From Marinospirillum minutulum DSM 6287 (GTDB lineage: Bacteria; Pseudomonadota; Gammaproteobacteria; Pseudomonadales; Halomonadaceae), in contig NZ_AULO01000010.1 of assembly GCF_000422325.1 (NCBI RefSeq), forward strand, positions 124,001 to 188,000: a stretch of 64,000 nucleotides of DNA, written 5' to 3'. The position numbers and the translations under genes were made by a program. The first letter of the stretch is position 1. Each line of letters starts with the position of its first letter. Positions 1-9,849 of this stretch are shown here, in pieces. The notes below the pieces were generated by a model that worked only from the letters and a program-made list of their open reading frames with translations, ran no database searches and was not told the origin of the DNA.

Positions 1-564
1 CAGGAAATCATTGCATCTATTAAGAAGTGATAGTGAATCTTCACAATAGACAGTTATATTATTTGATTTTTCTGCTATTTTTTCTATACGTGAAATAAGA
101 ACGTTTTTATTAAACCTAGCATCTAATTTATATTCACCACTTTGTTCTTTACCACCAATAACTCCTGCTTTTAAAATTCCAGAACGATTAGCTCTATTCA
201 TAAAAAGGGTAGCAAAACCCTTTTCCACGATATTTGTGTTGTTTTCGTCACGTAAAATTGTGCGCCACTTGAACCATTCCTCGATAATTACTGGAGTAGA
301 ATCTAATAGCTCTAACAATGCACCTGTATGCTGAGTTACAGCAAGCCAAAAGGAATAAATTGCAGGATCTGCATCATTAATGTGTATGTGGCTAGCATGG
401 CCTTCTAAAAGTAAGTAAAGCGCTACACCTGCACCACCGGCATAGGGTTCAAAGTAATGACCACCTGTAACCCCATTAATTTTCATAAGGTTGGCAACAA
501 AAGGAGAGAATCGCGCCTTACCTCCAGGGTAACGTAAAGGGCTGTATATTTTTTTAGGGTGCAT
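1..564 (-). CDS. D12-class DNA adenine N6-methyltransferase, C-terminus beyond window edge
   Basis: The reading frame is open from an ATG at 564 to the window edge (188 codons), so the gene is partial at its 3' end. The N-terminus has the class D12 (Dam-like) signature: YPGGK at residues 13-17, then the S-adenosylmethionine motif EPYAGGAG near residue 41. NRANRSG near residue 115 is typical of restriction-associated members of the family. The DPPY catalytic motif would lie outside the window, so catalytic integrity cannot be judged. The start overlaps the last 11 bases of the upstream ATPase gene, which implies co-transcription and probably translational coupling. Predicted role: methylation of adenine in a short DNA motif, possibly protecting host DNA from the partner's activity. 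The family call is firm; the role is inferred. Confidence 0.88.
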   Translation of the reverse strand, partial: MHPKKIYSPLRYPGGKARFSPFVANLMKINGVTGGHYFEPYAGGAGVALYLLLEGHASHIHINDADPAIYSFWLAVTQHTGALLELLDSTPVIIEEWFKWRTILRDENNTNIVEKGFATLFMNRANRSGILKAGVIGGKEQSGEYKLDARFNKNVLISRIEKIAEKSNNITVYCEDSLSLLNRCNDFL

Positions 565-2281
565 TAGTCACCTGCTTTAGCTTCACTTTTAAGACCTCAA
601 GCTTTGTCAAATTAACTGTATACCCTTTATTCATGGCATAGTTTAACGCAGCTTTAAAATCATTTAAAAACTTATTACTTAATTCTGGGTGTTTTTTAAC
701 CCAGTAACTCCAAGGGTTATAGAGATTGGTTAACCTACCAACTAAACTTTGTATTTTCTCTTCCTTATAAAATCGTTTAAACACCTCTCTAACTTTCTTG
801 TTTTTTTGTTTTATATTCCCATCAACTTCTTCTTTATATTTTTCAATACTTAATCTTAAATCAATTTTTTCGTCATTAATAGAAAAAGTATTTAACACTT
901 CACTTGCACAATTAGTAAAAACTGAATGTGTAAACTGTATTTCATTATCCCAAAACTCATTATCTTTAGGTAGATTATATAAAAACTCAAAAATCAACTG
1001 ATCTGGTGGCAATTCGCCTGGCAATAAAACTATTGTTTTGTAGTTTTTATCAGCAATTTCTGCTTGCTGGTCAGCATCCAAGCAAATAACACTACGCTCT
1101 GAAAACTCAGTAATATTGTTTTTTATTAACTGTATATAATTAGAGCAGCCAAGGGTTATTTCTGGAAGTGGTTTTGTGAATTTCTTGATTGTTTGACGAG
1201 TCATTAGCGCATTGTAAAAATCTGAAGCCTCTTTATCTTCAAAATAAACATTAACTTTTGGTAGATTAACATTTTTTGGCGCTTTTATAGTTTCAGTATT
1301 AATATCTGCATTAATTCTCATCCACGACCAGTCATCCCCTACTTGTATTCTGCCATGAGTGTTGCTTAAATAAATTGTTTTATACCTTCTACGATACAGC
1401 TGACCTTGCTCATAAGCATAATCAATAATACTTGGTGAGTGTGACGTAATAACAACTTGTAGATTTAATTTCCTACACTCCCTTTCAAGTATTTTTAACA
1501 ATTTAATTTGTGCTGCAGGAAATAAACCTGCATCTGCTTCATCTATTAGAAGCAAGCCACCTTTATAGTCTTTATATTCACTTTGTAACTTTTTAAATGA
1601 CATTAAAGCTAAAATTATTTGACCAGCATTATCTTCGCCAGCAGAAACTGATTGGTGATCATAATCATCACCATGAGAAACAGCAGACTTAATAATTCCA
1701 CTTGTGCTCGTGGCACTTGACGCCCTACGATTTAAAAGCTCATTGGTAAGTCCTATAAACTCTTTTTTATGGTTTTCTAGGTATTCAAAGTTTAGTGTTT
1801 TGTAATCTCTTGATGCAATTGGATATAGACGTTTTAAACTTAAAAATATTACTGGATGGGTAAAATTCCTACTCGTATTAGCACCATCTGGAACGGTACT
1901 ATTGTGCCTAACAACCGCTCTAGGGACATTGTCACGTGTCGTTAAACTAAGGTTGCCTGTTGCATCTTTTTCTGTATAACCATCATATAGTTCAAGACTA
2001 ACCTTCATCGAGCCTGTGGTATCGAATTCTTCTGACATTCTAAAATGTTCAGTATATTGAGATTTAAATAAATCACCCGTAATTTGACGATAATTTAATT
2101 TACTACCTTTTACATAATCCTTCTCAAAGCTAAAAACTTGTGCTGCTATACCAAGAATTGATGATTTTGATGTACCATTTTTACCACAAATAACTGTAAT
2201 ACTATCAGCGAACTCAATATCAACATCCTCAAGACCACGAAAACTTTCTATATTTATTTTTTTTAATCGTGTAACTGACAT
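554..2281 (-). CDS. AAA/ABC-type ATPase with C-terminal TOPRIM-like region (OLD/PARIS-like), putative defence protein
   Basis: A 575-residue protein. Visible motifs are Walker A GKNGTSKSS (33-41), a signature-like SVSAGED (211-217), Walker B LLLIDEAD (243-250) and the switch histidine in TSHS (H281). This is the layout of SMC/RecF-like AAA_15/AAA_21 ATPases. After residue 340 comes YFEDKEASDFY (346-356) and then CLDAD (400-404). The acidic residues E348, D402 and D404 fit a TOPRIM or DUF4435-like metal site. OLD nucleases, GajA of Gabija and the PARIS proteins share this general architecture, but I cannot assign any of those families. The gene overlaps the adenine methyltransferase downstream, and no helicase or nuclease partner lies upstream on this strand. 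Codon use is more AT-rich than in the housekeeping genes, consistent with horizontal transfer. Confidence 0.8.
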   Translation of the reverse strand: MSVTRLKKINIESFRGLEDVDIEFADSITVICGKNGTSKSSILGIAAQVFSFEKDYVKGSKLNYRQITGDLFKSQYTEHFRMSEEFDTTGSMKVSLELYDGYTEKDATGNLSLTTRDNVPRAVVRHNSTVPDGANTSRNFTHPVIFLSLKRLYPIASRDYKTLNFEYLENHKKEFIGLTNELLNRRASSATSTSGIIKSAVSHGDDYDHQSVSAGEDNAGQIILALMSFKKLQSEYKDYKGGLLLIDEADAGLFPAAQIKLLKILERECRKLNLQVVITSHSPSIIDYAYEQGQLYRRRYKTIYLSNTHGRIQVGDDWSWMRINADINTETIKAPKNVNLPKVNVYFEDKEASDFYNALMTRQTIKKFTKPLPEITLGCSNYIQLIKNNITEFSERSVICLDADQQAEIADKNYKTIVLLPGELPPDQLIFEFLYNLPKDNEFWDNEIQFTHSVFTNCASEVLNTFSINDEKIDLRLSIEKYKEEVDGNIKQKNKKVREVFKRFYKEEKIQSLVGRLTNLYNPWSYWVKKHPELSNKFLNDFKAALNYAMNKGYTVNLTKLEVLKVKLKQVTNAP

Positions 2282-2928
2282 GCCACATCCCTTTATTTTC
2301 TATTTTTCTTACGTAATCTTCTTGATATAGACAACTACTAACTAAAACACCTTTGCCGTATACCGTCAAAGTTAACTTCCACCGCATTTAAAATTACTAA
2401 CTGTATTAGCTTTTCTGGATTAAGAGCTAACAACGTGAGGTTCTGTAACATCGCCTTAGCCACTAGCACATGAATTTTCACCATAAGATCCATCTATAAT
2501 AATGTGGTAGTAGTTAGGGTGAAAAATGTCAACCATGCTATTTGAGTTAACTTAGCAGAGCTATAAACACCTATCTACTCAAAACATAACAAGAGTTGTA
2601 ATTTATTGGCGTTAGAGACTCACAGCCATATCTTGACATGTTAGCAATAATCTAACGGATAAAAGAAAACTAGGAGCAAGAGCTTTTATGCACTCTGTGC
2701 CTTAATTTCAGATAATAAAATACGAAATTATGCTAATCATTCTACACAAACCACCCCTAGATTGCACTTGAAAAACCTATAGCTTAAAGATGAAGCAAAC
2801 TCTCCTTAGTGCAAGTCTTAATACAAGTTTGCTACTCGCTGCTAGATGCGGGAAAATAGCGCAAAATTTTATAACCCTCTAATGACTTGTCTTGATAACT
2901 AACCCCTAGGGGCAGGAGTGTATTACCC
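2282..2928. other. AT-rich intergenic spacer between the defence-like pair and tkt
   Basis: There is no convincing gene in these 647 bases. They separate the minus-strand ATPase gene from plus-strand tkt and must hold promoters for both. The only open frame that looks protein-like is a 26-codon minus-strand stretch at 2456-2536 (contains NYYHIIIDGSYG). It could be a relic of a longer gene, but it is too short to call. A 10-bp palindrome CCCCTAGGGG (2903-2912) lies just before the tkt ribosome binding site AGGAG. I saw no tRNA, integrase or inverted-repeat ends of an insertion sequence. Confidence 0.5.
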
Positions 2929-4935
2929 ATGACTTCACGTTTTGATCGTGCCAACGCCATACGCGCACTGGCTATGGATGCTGTACAGAAAGCTAAATCT
3001 GGCCATCCGGGTGCGCCCATGGGCATGGCGGACATCGCCGAAGTGTTATGGAACGACTACCTAAAGCACAACCCAACCAACCCTGAGTGGGCAGACCGTG
3101 ACCGTTTTATCCTTTCTAACGGCCATGGTTCCATGCTTATTTATGCACTCTTGCACCTATCAGGTTATGACTTATCTATCGAAGATTTAAAAAACTTTCG
3201 TCAGCTGCATAGCAAAACCCCTGGCCACCCAGAATATGGCTACACGCCTGGTGTTGAAACCACCACCGGCCCTTTAGGTCAAGGTGTTGCTAATGCAGTG
3301 GGTATGGCGCTGGCAGAAAAAACCTTAGCGGCTCAATTCAACCGCCCTAACCATGAAATAGTTAACCACCATACCTACACCTTTTTAGGTGATGGCTGCA
3401 TGATGGAAGGCATTTCACATGAAGTGTGCTCGCTAGCTGGCACGCTAGGCTTGGGTAAGTTAATTGCCTTTTATGATGACAATGGCATTTCTATTGATGG
3501 TGAAGTCGATGGTTGGTTTACCGACAATACCGCCCAGCGTTTTGAAGCTTACGGTTGGCAAGTATTGCGTGCTGATGGGCATAAACCGGAAGAAATTAAA
3601 GCGGCGATTGAAATGGCGCGTGAAAATGACGACCGTCCTAGCCTAATTATTTGTAAAACCCAAATTGGTTTTGGCTCACCCAATAAAGCCAACACCGCCG
3701 ACAGCCACGGTGCGCCACTAGGCGATGATGAAATTGCCTTAACGCGTAAGCAGCTAGGTTGGAAGGCTGCACCTTTTGAAATTCCTGCTGATATTGCTGC
3801 CCAGTGGAACGCCCAAGAAAAAGGCCAGCAAGCCGAAGCCGCTTGGAACCAACGTTTTGCAGCTTACCAACAAGCTTTTCCTGAACTGGCTGCTGAATTT
3901 AAGCGCCGCTTAGCTGGCGATTTACCTGCCGACTTTACTGCTTCGGTTGATGCCTATATTCAAGAACTACAAGCTGCAGGCGAAACGGTTGCTAGCCGTA
4001 AAGCCAGCCAAAATGTGCTGAATAAACTGGCACCCCAGCTACCTGAATTATTAGGTGGCTCAGCTGATTTAGCCCCTTCCAACTTAACTTTTTGGAAGGG
4101 CGCACAAGCCATTACGGCTAAAGATGCTTCCGGCAACTACCTGCATTACGGTGTACGTGAATTTGGTATGGCGGCAATCATTAACGGTATTGCTTTGCAC
4201 GGTGGTTTTATTCCTTACGGCGCAACCTTCTTAATTTTTATGGAATATGCCCGTAATGCACTGCGTATGGCAGCCTTAATGGGTGTTCAGCACATTGAAG
4301 TTTTCACCCATGACTCGATTGGTTTAGGTGAAGATGGCCCAACGCACCAGCCGATTGAACAGCTAGCCAGCTTGCGTGGCACACCGAACATGAGTGTTTG
4401 GCGCCCTGCCGATGCGGTAGAAACAGCCGTGGCTTGGAAGGCGGCACTGGAGCGCAAAACTGGCCCTACTGCGCTAATTTTCTCGCGCCAAAACTTGCCC
4501 CACCAAACCCGTGATGCAGCCCAGCTAGCCAATATCGCCCGTGGTGGTTATATCTTAAAAGACTGCCAAGGCGAGCCAGAAGCCATTATTATTGCGACAG
4601 GTTCTGAAATTGGTTTAGCCATGCAAGCGGCTGAAAAGCTCAATGCTGAAGGCAAAAAAATCCGTGTGGTCAGCCTACCCAGCACTGATGTATTTGAGCA
4701 GCAAGATGCTGAATACCGTCAGTCAGTGATTCCAGCTGAAGTCGCTGCCCGTTTAGTGATTGAAGCCTCGCATAAAGACTGGTGGTACAAGTACGCTGGT
4801 TTAGAAGGCACCATTATTGGTATGGAAAGCTTTGGTGAATCGGCACCCGCCGAGCAACTCTTTGCAGAGTTTGGCTTTACTTTAGATAACGTCTTGGCTT
4901 GCTTAGAAGAGTTATTAGAAGGGTTAGATGACTAG
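2929..4935 (+). CDS. tkt: transketolase
   Basis: A thiamine diphosphate enzyme that moves two-carbon ketol units between sugar phosphates in the non-oxidative pentose phosphate pathway; cytoplasmic. The 668-residue length is normal for bacterial transketolases. Active-site residues sit at the same numbers as in the E. coli enzyme: H26 (SGHPG), H66 (SNGHG), the GDG of the cofactor motif at 154-156 with D155, and N185. The second-domain GGSADL and the segment around [10 protein letters not shown] carry the pyrimidine-binding region with the catalytic glutamate. AGGAG precedes the ATG at a good distance. A strong hairpin terminator follows, so the gene is probably transcribed alone. In many gammaproteobacteria tkt lies directly next to epd-pgk-fba; here those genes begin 6.6 kb further on. 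Confidence 0.97.
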   Translation: MTSRFDRANAIRALAMDAVQKAKSGHPGAPMGMADIAEVLWNDYLKHNPTNPEWADRDRFILSNGHGSMLIYALLHLSGYDLSIEDLKNFRQLHSKTPGHPEYGYTPGVETTTGPLGQGVANAVGMALAEKTLAAQFNRPNHEIVNHHTYTFLGDGCMMEGISHEVCSLAGTLGLGKLIAFYDDNGISIDGEVDGWFTDNTAQRFEAYGWQVLRADGHKPEEIKAAIEMARENDDRPSLIICKTQIGFGSPNKANTADSHGAPLGDDEIALTRKQLGWKAAPFEIPADIAAQWNAQEKGQQAEAAWNQRFAAYQQAFPELAAEFKRRLAGDLPADFTASVDAYIQELQAAGETVASRKASQNVLNKLAPQLPELLGGSADLAPSNLTFWKGAQAITAKDASGNYLHYGVREFGMAAIINGIALHGGFIPYGATFLIFMEYARNALRMAALMGVQHIEVFTHDSIGLGEDGPTHQPIEQLASLRGTPNMSVWRPADAVETAVAWKAALERKTGPTALIFSRQNLPHQTRDAAQLANIARGGYILKDCQGEPEAIIIATGSEIGLAMQAAEKLNAEGKKIRVVSLPSTDVFEQQDAEYRQSVIPAEVAARLVIEASHKDWWYKYAGLEGTIIGMESFGESAPAEQLFAEFGFTLDNVLACLEELLEGLDD

Positions 4936-4975
4936 CCTTAAGCCTGCTAACTAGCTTTTAGCTTATTCGCTTAAG

Positions 4976-5012
4976 AAAAAGGCGCTTTCCTATCAAGGTT
5001 AGCGCCTTTTTT
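4976..5012 (+). terminator. Rho-independent terminator after tkt
   Basis: The inverted repeat AAGGCGCT / AGCGCCTT (about 4979-4986 and 5001-5008) has a 14-base loop and is followed by a run of T on the plus strand. A run of A before the first arm could let it also terminate the minus-strand gene ending at 5049. Confidence 0.85.
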
Positions 5013-5048
5013 GTTGTCCTTAACTTTTGTTGTTCTTAGCTTAGAGTT

Positions 5049-5609
5049 TTAATAAGCCCAAACTATCACCAAGAGTAAAACCCAAGCTAAAAAAGAAGCG
5101 GCAATAATAGTGTAAGTTGCTGACATACTTACGGTAATATCCCCTGATTCTTTACTTAAAGACTTACAGCCTTGGTAAACCAAGATAATCGATAAGACAA
5201 GTGCCAAGCCCACCACCAAGACATTAAATAGCAAAATCGGCACCAGTAAAGCAAAGGATGAAAGCCACAAAGGCAAGGGCGCAATGGCTGCTAAAAGGTA
5301 AGTGTCTTGATAGCTAACTGTTAAACCATGCCCCTCTAAAACTGAGTGGATTAACCAACCCATAACAAAGAAGGTAAGCAACTCAGCCAAAAACAAGGTA
5401 GTGGTTATAAAGTGCCAGTCTTTACTAGCAAAGCCAGGTAAAAAGCTATCACCATAATGGGTACCTGCATAATAGATAAGCACTGGGGGCACAAAAGACA
5501 TAGGCAATACCAACAACCAAGCAAGTTGAGGTATAGATAAGTTTCTTAACTGTAATTCTGACCAACCCTTAGTTGAAAAAGGTAAGCCAAATAGCATTGA
5601 GATATTCAT
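5049..5609 (-). CDS. Yip1-family inner membrane protein
   Basis: A hydrophobic protein of 186 residues with about five predicted transmembrane segments and an early FGLPFSTKGW stretch, resembling the Yip1/DUF1282 membrane proteins common in Pseudomonas relatives. Biochemical function is unknown. I take the ATG at 5609 as start because GGAGG lies seven bases upstream; an in-frame start 21 bases earlier has no such site. It is divergent from the MarR regulator at 5700, with a 90-bp shared promoter region, so that regulator may control it. The tkt terminator closes its 3' side. Confidence 0.72.
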   Translation of the reverse strand: MNISMLFGLPFSTKGWSELQLRNLSIPQLAWLLVLPMSFVPPVLIYYAGTHYGDSFLPGFASKDWHFITTTLFLAELLTFFVMGWLIHSVLEGHGLTVSYQDTYLLAAIAPLPLWLSSFALLVPILLFNVLVVGLALVLSIILVYQGCKSLSKESGDITVSMSATYTIIAASFLAWVLLLVIVWAY

Positions 5610-5699
5610 AACGACCTCCACAAGTATCACGGCATGATACTTATTTTATAGTCTAGTTTTCCAAGGCTGGCAAGGCGTTTTTAATCAACAGGTAAAAAA

Positions 5700-6092
5700 A
5701 TGACCCAATTAAGCAAACAGGATTTTAAAAAACTATCTGATTTTCGCTATCGACTTAGAGCTTTTCAGCGAAGCAGCGAAGAGATCTGTAAAAGCCATGG
5801 CTTAACTTCTTTGCAGTATTTATTACTTCTACACTTAAAGGGTTTTGAATCTAGGGAATGGGCAACCATTAGTGAGCTAGCAGAAAAGCTACAATCTAAA
5901 CACCATGCAACCGTGATGCTAATAGATCGTTCGAGTGAATTAGGTTTAGTTGAAAGGCGTGTTTCCGCCACGGATAAACGCTGCATGGAAATTCACTTGC
6001 TACCTAAAGGTGAGAAACTGGTAGAAGCCATTGCTTGGCAACATAGACCTGAGCTTAATTATTTACAGCAAGAATTTCCGTTAACTAAATAA
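5700..6092 (+). CDS. MarR-family transcriptional regulator
   Basis: 130 residues, the usual size for MarR repressors, which bind DNA as dimers and often respond to phenolic or oxidising compounds. The winged helix-turn-helix spans about residues 35-100: TISELAEKLQ is the first part of the motif and the wing carries the family hallmark DKR (92-94). No cysteine-based sensing pattern is obvious; the single N-terminal C30 could be tested. Divergent orientation to the Yip1-like gene suggests that gene and itself as targets. The ligand cannot be predicted. Confidence 0.85.
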   Translation: MTQLSKQDFKKLSDFRYRLRAFQRSSEEICKSHGLTSLQYLLLLHLKGFESREWATISELAEKLQSKHHATVMLIDRSSELGLVERRVSATDKRCMEIHLLPKGEKLVEAIAWQHRPELNYLQQEFPLTK

Positions 6093-6302
6093 ATTTAGCC
6101 CCCCGTTTTCACACCTAACACAACATCAAACTGTCATATTTAGAAGATAAAATAATTCAAGTGCATTTTTATGACATAAATCAACAAACAACCAAGAGGC
6201 AAGCTCTAGCATGGCAAACCCTTTTAGCTTTAACTCTAAAATCAACCCTTTTCATAAGGCTAAACAGCCTAAAAATAATAAATAGCTTGGAGGTTTCCTG
6301 CG

Positions 6303-7951
6303 GTGAAAAACAATCAACCCGTCACTCAAAAAGAATATGTTGTCCGTTCTGATTGCGCCATTATTTCTCATACTGATGCCGCAGGAAACATAACCTATGT
6401 GAATGATGAGTTTGTAGAATATGCCGGTTTTTCACGAGCTGAACTTCTAGGTCAGCCACACAATATTATTCGTCACCCTGATATGCCCAGAGAAGCCTTT
6501 CGTGATATGTGGGCAACACTTAAAAGTGGGCGAGCTTGGCAGGGAATAGTTAAAAATCGCCGCGCTAACGGTGATCATTATTGGGTAAAAGCAACCGCCA
6601 CACCTCTGCCTAATGGTGGTTATATGAGCGTTCGCTTAAAACCCACCCAAGCCGAAGTTTCTCAAGCTGCCGCTTTGTATGCTCGTATGCAAGCAGGTAG
6701 TTCCGACAAGCTTTCTGGTGGCTATCATTTAAGTGGACTTTACTCTCGGTTTTCACATTTTTACCAGGGCATTAATTTAACACCTACCGCCATGCTCCCT
6801 ATGTTTTTCTTCCTTTTAGCTACGCTAGGAATGCTTTTAGGCTGGCATTTTTATATTAATGATTCTGCTACCCATAAAATCATGCTACCTATAGCCTCAG
6901 GTATTTTAGTGATTGGCGGTATTGCTTTTATGTGGCTCTACTTTGTTATGCGTGAGCAAACACGCAGAATTAACTATTTAAAAACTGTTGCCTTAGAAAT
7001 AGGTTCAGGCAACTTGGTTGGACCTGCGCCCATGGGTAAAGCAGATGAAATAGGCGGTGTTTTTAATGCCGTTCAAATCATGCGCAACCATCTGCTAGAA
7101 GTTGCTTTTCAAATGAGCCAGTCAACTAAATCACTTAATTTAGCTGCGACGGAAATGTTAGCTGCTAGTAAAGCAACATCTGAAGGTGCAGCCTCTCAAT
7201 CTAGCTCATCTGCTAGCATGGCAGCAGCCCTAGAAGAGTTAAGCGCATCGGTTGATCAAATAGGAGAAAGCGCTACAGCTGCTCATGCTGCTTCTAATAA
7301 AGCGGGTGAAGTATCCAAGGCGGAGCCGAAGCTGTTTATGCAAGCACCAAGGAAATTAGCGCTATTGCCGGTGTAGTTAATAACGCATCAACTAAACTGC
7401 AAGACTTAGAACATTTATCAGGCAATATCGGAAAAATTGTCTCTACCATTCGTGAAATTGCTGAACAAACCAATTTATTAGCTTTAAATGCTGCCATAGA
7501 AGCAGCTCGTGCTGGTGAACATGGGCGAGGTTTTGCAGTTGTAGCAGATGAAGTGCGTAACCTAGCCGAACGAACCGCTAATTCGACTGTTGAAATTTCT
7601 GACATGGTGACTCAAATTCAAAAACGCACAGAAGAAGCCGTAACAGAAATGGATGCCAGCGTTTTGCAGGTAGATGAAGGCGTTAGTAAAGCAGAACGTG
7701 CTGGCCAGTCAGTTGCAGCAATAGAAACAGAAACCAGCAAGGTTGTTCAAACCACCCTAGACATTCAGGCCATTCTTCAAGAGCAGGCTTTGGCAGCCAA
7801 AGAAGTTGCTGAAACTATTGAAGGAATCGCCCGTTTAGCTGAGTGCAATGCTGCTCAAGCATCACAAACATTGATTGCTAGCCAAAATGTGCAAAACACT
7901 ACCCAGGTGTTAAACAGTCTTTGTAAACAATTTAAGGTCTACCCAGGTTAA
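6303..7951 (+). pseudogene. Aer-type PAS chemoreceptor gene interrupted by a one-base frameshift
   Basis: Starts at GTG 6303 behind GGAGG. The first frame encodes an N-terminal PAS domain (about 20-110, with VNDEFVEYAGFSRAELLG typical of Aer aerotaxis receptors), two membrane segments (about 164-184 and 193-215) and the start of the methyl-accepting signalling domain. It then leaves frame at 7317-7320 and stops at 7376. The next frame, entered at 7319, continues the same domain without loss, including the signalling hairpin tip [20 protein letters not shown], and ends at 7951. Adding one A in the CCAAGG at 7315-7320 restores a single protein of about 549 residues. No slippery heptamer is present, so a real mutation or a sequencing error is more likely than programmed shifting. 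If intact, it would sense redox state or oxygen and signal to CheA/CheW. Confidence 0.85.
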
Positions 7952-8016
7952 TCAAGGTAAAGGCAACAAGGTTAGTTCGTGGGCTGCTACACTAGGCTCA
8001 CCTTTAGGAGCTAATT

Positions 8017-8994
8017 ATGCACGAACATCCATTTGCCGAACTTACCCCAGACCTTGTTTTAGATGCTGTAGAAAGCCTTGGCTTGATAAGTGATGCGCGG
8101 GTACTCACGCTAAATAGTTATGAAAACCGTGTTTTTCAAGTAGGCATTGAAGCTGAAGCTCCTTTAATAGCAAAGTTTTATCGCCCAAATCGCTGGAGCG
8201 ATGCTCAAATTCTAGAAGAACACAGCCTTTCGTTTGAGCTAGCTGAGTTAGATATTCCCCTAGTTGCCCCCATAAAATTTAACGACAAAAGCTTATTTGA
8301 ATACAAGGGTTTTCGCTTTTGCTTATTTGAACGCCGTGGTGGTCGTGCCCCAGAAGCGGGGGATTTAGACCAGCTTTATCGCCTAGGGCAATTACTCGGT
8401 CGTTTACATGCTGTGGGTGCTAAAAAACCTTTTCTTGAACGACCAGAACTTAATGTTGCTACCTATGGTCAGGCATCCTTTGAATTTTTACGTAATAACA
8501 ACTTCCTGCCCAAAAGCCTAGCAGCTAGATGGGAAGCTCTAGTAGAAGACCTATTAAAAACTCTCACCACCCTCTTTGCTGAAAACCCCTACACCTCCCT
8601 TCGTATTCATGGTGATTGTCACCCTGGTAACCTGCTTTGTCGTGATGATAGCTTTTTTATTGTAGATTTAGATGATTGCCGCAAAGGTCCAGCAGTACAA
8701 GACTTATGGATGATGCTAACAGGTGATCGTCAAGAACAAACCCTACAGCTTTCTGAATTAATTAGTGGCTACAATGAGTTTTATGATTTTTCACCAAGCG
8801 AATTGCCGCTAATTGAAGGATTACGCACACTTAGAATTTTGCACTACAGTGCTTGGCTAGCTAGGCGTTGGAAAGACCCAGCCTTTCCGTATAGCTTTCC
8901 TTGGTTTGGTACAGAGCATTATTGGAATGAACAAATTTCAATATTAAATGAACAGCAGTTTGCTTTAGACCAACCCTACTTACAGTTGTTTTAA
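8017..8994 (+). CDS. srkA: stress response protein kinase SrkA (YihE/RdoA)
   Basis: A 325-residue cytoplasmic protein with the aminoglycoside-phosphotransferase/choline-kinase fold. HGDCHPGN (198-205) holds catalytic D200 and N205. VDLDD (216-220) supplies the metal-binding aspartate D217, nearly identical to the E. coli SrkA numbering. In E. coli the kinase protects against envelope and oxidative stress and in its operon precedes dsbA. Here it lies between a broken chemoreceptor and an SDR, while dsbA is 29 kb away. The start has a GGAG-type ribosome site (TTAGGAGC). The SDR begins 33 bases after its stop and may share its transcript. Confidence 0.93.
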   Translation: MHEHPFAELTPDLVLDAVESLGLISDARVLTLNSYENRVFQVGIEAEAPLIAKFYRPNRWSDAQILEEHSLSFELAELDIPLVAPIKFNDKSLFEYKGFRFCLFERRGGRAPEAGDLDQLYRLGQLLGRLHAVGAKKPFLERPELNVATYGQASFEFLRNNNFLPKSLAARWEALVEDLLKTLTTLFAENPYTSLRIHGDCHPGNLLCRDDSFFIVDLDDCRKGPAVQDLWMMLTGDRQEQTLQLSELISGYNEFYDFSPSELPLIEGLRTLRILHYSAWLARRWKDPAFPYSFPWFGTEHYWNEQISILNEQQFALDQPYLQLF

Positions 8995-9027
8995 CTCATT
9001 AATTTCTTACATTAAAAGGAAACCATC

Positions 9028-9762
9028 ATGTCGCGTTTAAAAAACAAAGTTGCCATCATTACTGGTGCTGCTCAAGGTATGGGTGCTGCTCATGCTCGCT
9101 TATTTATTGCCGAAGGTGCTCAGGTTGCTTTAACGGACTTGAATGAAGAAAAAGGGCAGGCGCTTGCTAAAGAGCTAGGCGACAAGGCTATTTTTATTCA
9201 ACACAATGTTACCAGTGAAGAAGATTGGGCTAGAGTAGTTGCCACCACTGAACAGAGCTTTGGCCCTATTAATGTTCTAGTTAATAATGCAGGCATCACC
9301 ATGGCTAAGCCTTTGGCTGATACCTCTTTGGAAGATTACCGCCGTATTGTTGATATCAACCAGGTTTCAGTGTTTTTAGGTATAAAAGCTGTTGTTGCTT
9401 CCATGAAAAAAGCTAAAAACGGTTCTATTGTTAATATCTCTTCCATCAACGGGCTGGTAGGTGGTGCACTTGGCTATACCGACACCAAGTTTGCTGTACG
9501 CGGTATGACTAAAGCAGCCGCTTTAGAGTTATCGCCTTTAGGTATAAGGGTTAACTCGGTTCACCCAGGCGTTATTGAAACCCCTATGATAATGCAGGGT
9601 GACACCAAGGCAGCAGTAGAAGAATTTGCCAAACAAATTCCTTTACGCCGTATAGCAAAACCAGAAGAAATTTCTAACTTGGTTTTATTTTTAGCTTCTG
9701 ATGATTCCAGTTATTCAACAGGTGCTGAGTTTGTTGCTGATGGCGGTGTGACTGCACAATAA
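9028..9762 (+). CDS. short-chain dehydrogenase/reductase (SDR), classical type
   Basis: 244 residues with all classical SDR marks: the cofactor glycine motif TGAAQGMG (12-19), NNAG (86-89), and the catalytic S138, Y149 and K153 in YTDTK. Acidic D37 after the second strand favours NAD over NADP. It resembles glucose 1-dehydrogenase and hydroxysteroid dehydrogenase-like members, but the substrate cannot be read from sequence. AAGGA precedes the ATG. Whether it shares a promoter with srkA is unknown. Confidence 0.88.
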   Translation: MSRLKNKVAIITGAAQGMGAAHARLFIAEGAQVALTDLNEEKGQALAKELGDKAIFIQHNVTSEEDWARVVATTEQSFGPINVLVNNAGITMAKPLADTSLEDYRRIVDINQVSVFLGIKAVVASMKKAKNGSIVNISSINGLVGGALGYTDTKFAVRGMTKAAALELSPLGIRVNSVHPGVIETPMIMQGDTKAAVEEFAKQIPLRRIAKPEEISNLVLFLASDDSSYSTGAEFVADGGVTAQ

Positions 9763-9849
9763 TGAGCTAATTATTTTATTATTAATAGGCTGGTTAGACT
9801 AGAAGATAAAAAAGCTGTAAAATGCAGCGCTTTTACGGATAGACTAACC

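Noticed and set aside
554-2281. Assignment of the ATPase to Gabija (GajA) or PARIS
   Set aside because: Length and architecture are similar, but there is no GajB-type helicase or separate AriB beside it, and the Walker B context (IDEADAGLFP) does not let me tie it to either family.
2592-2606. TTGTAATTTATT as a HexR site upstream of tkt
   Set aside because: Only one half of the palindrome matches and it lies more than 300 bases from the start codon.
6211-6285. 24-codon open frame with an AGAGG-like site upstream of the chemoreceptor
   Set aside because: Too short to support as a gene; no lipobox, no known leader-peptide feature and no attenuator hairpin after it. It could be a leader peptide but the evidence is too thin.
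7317-7376. Programmed ribosomal frameshift in the Aer-like gene
   Set aside because: No slippery heptamer and no downstream pseudoknot was seen; a simple one-base deletion explains the data.
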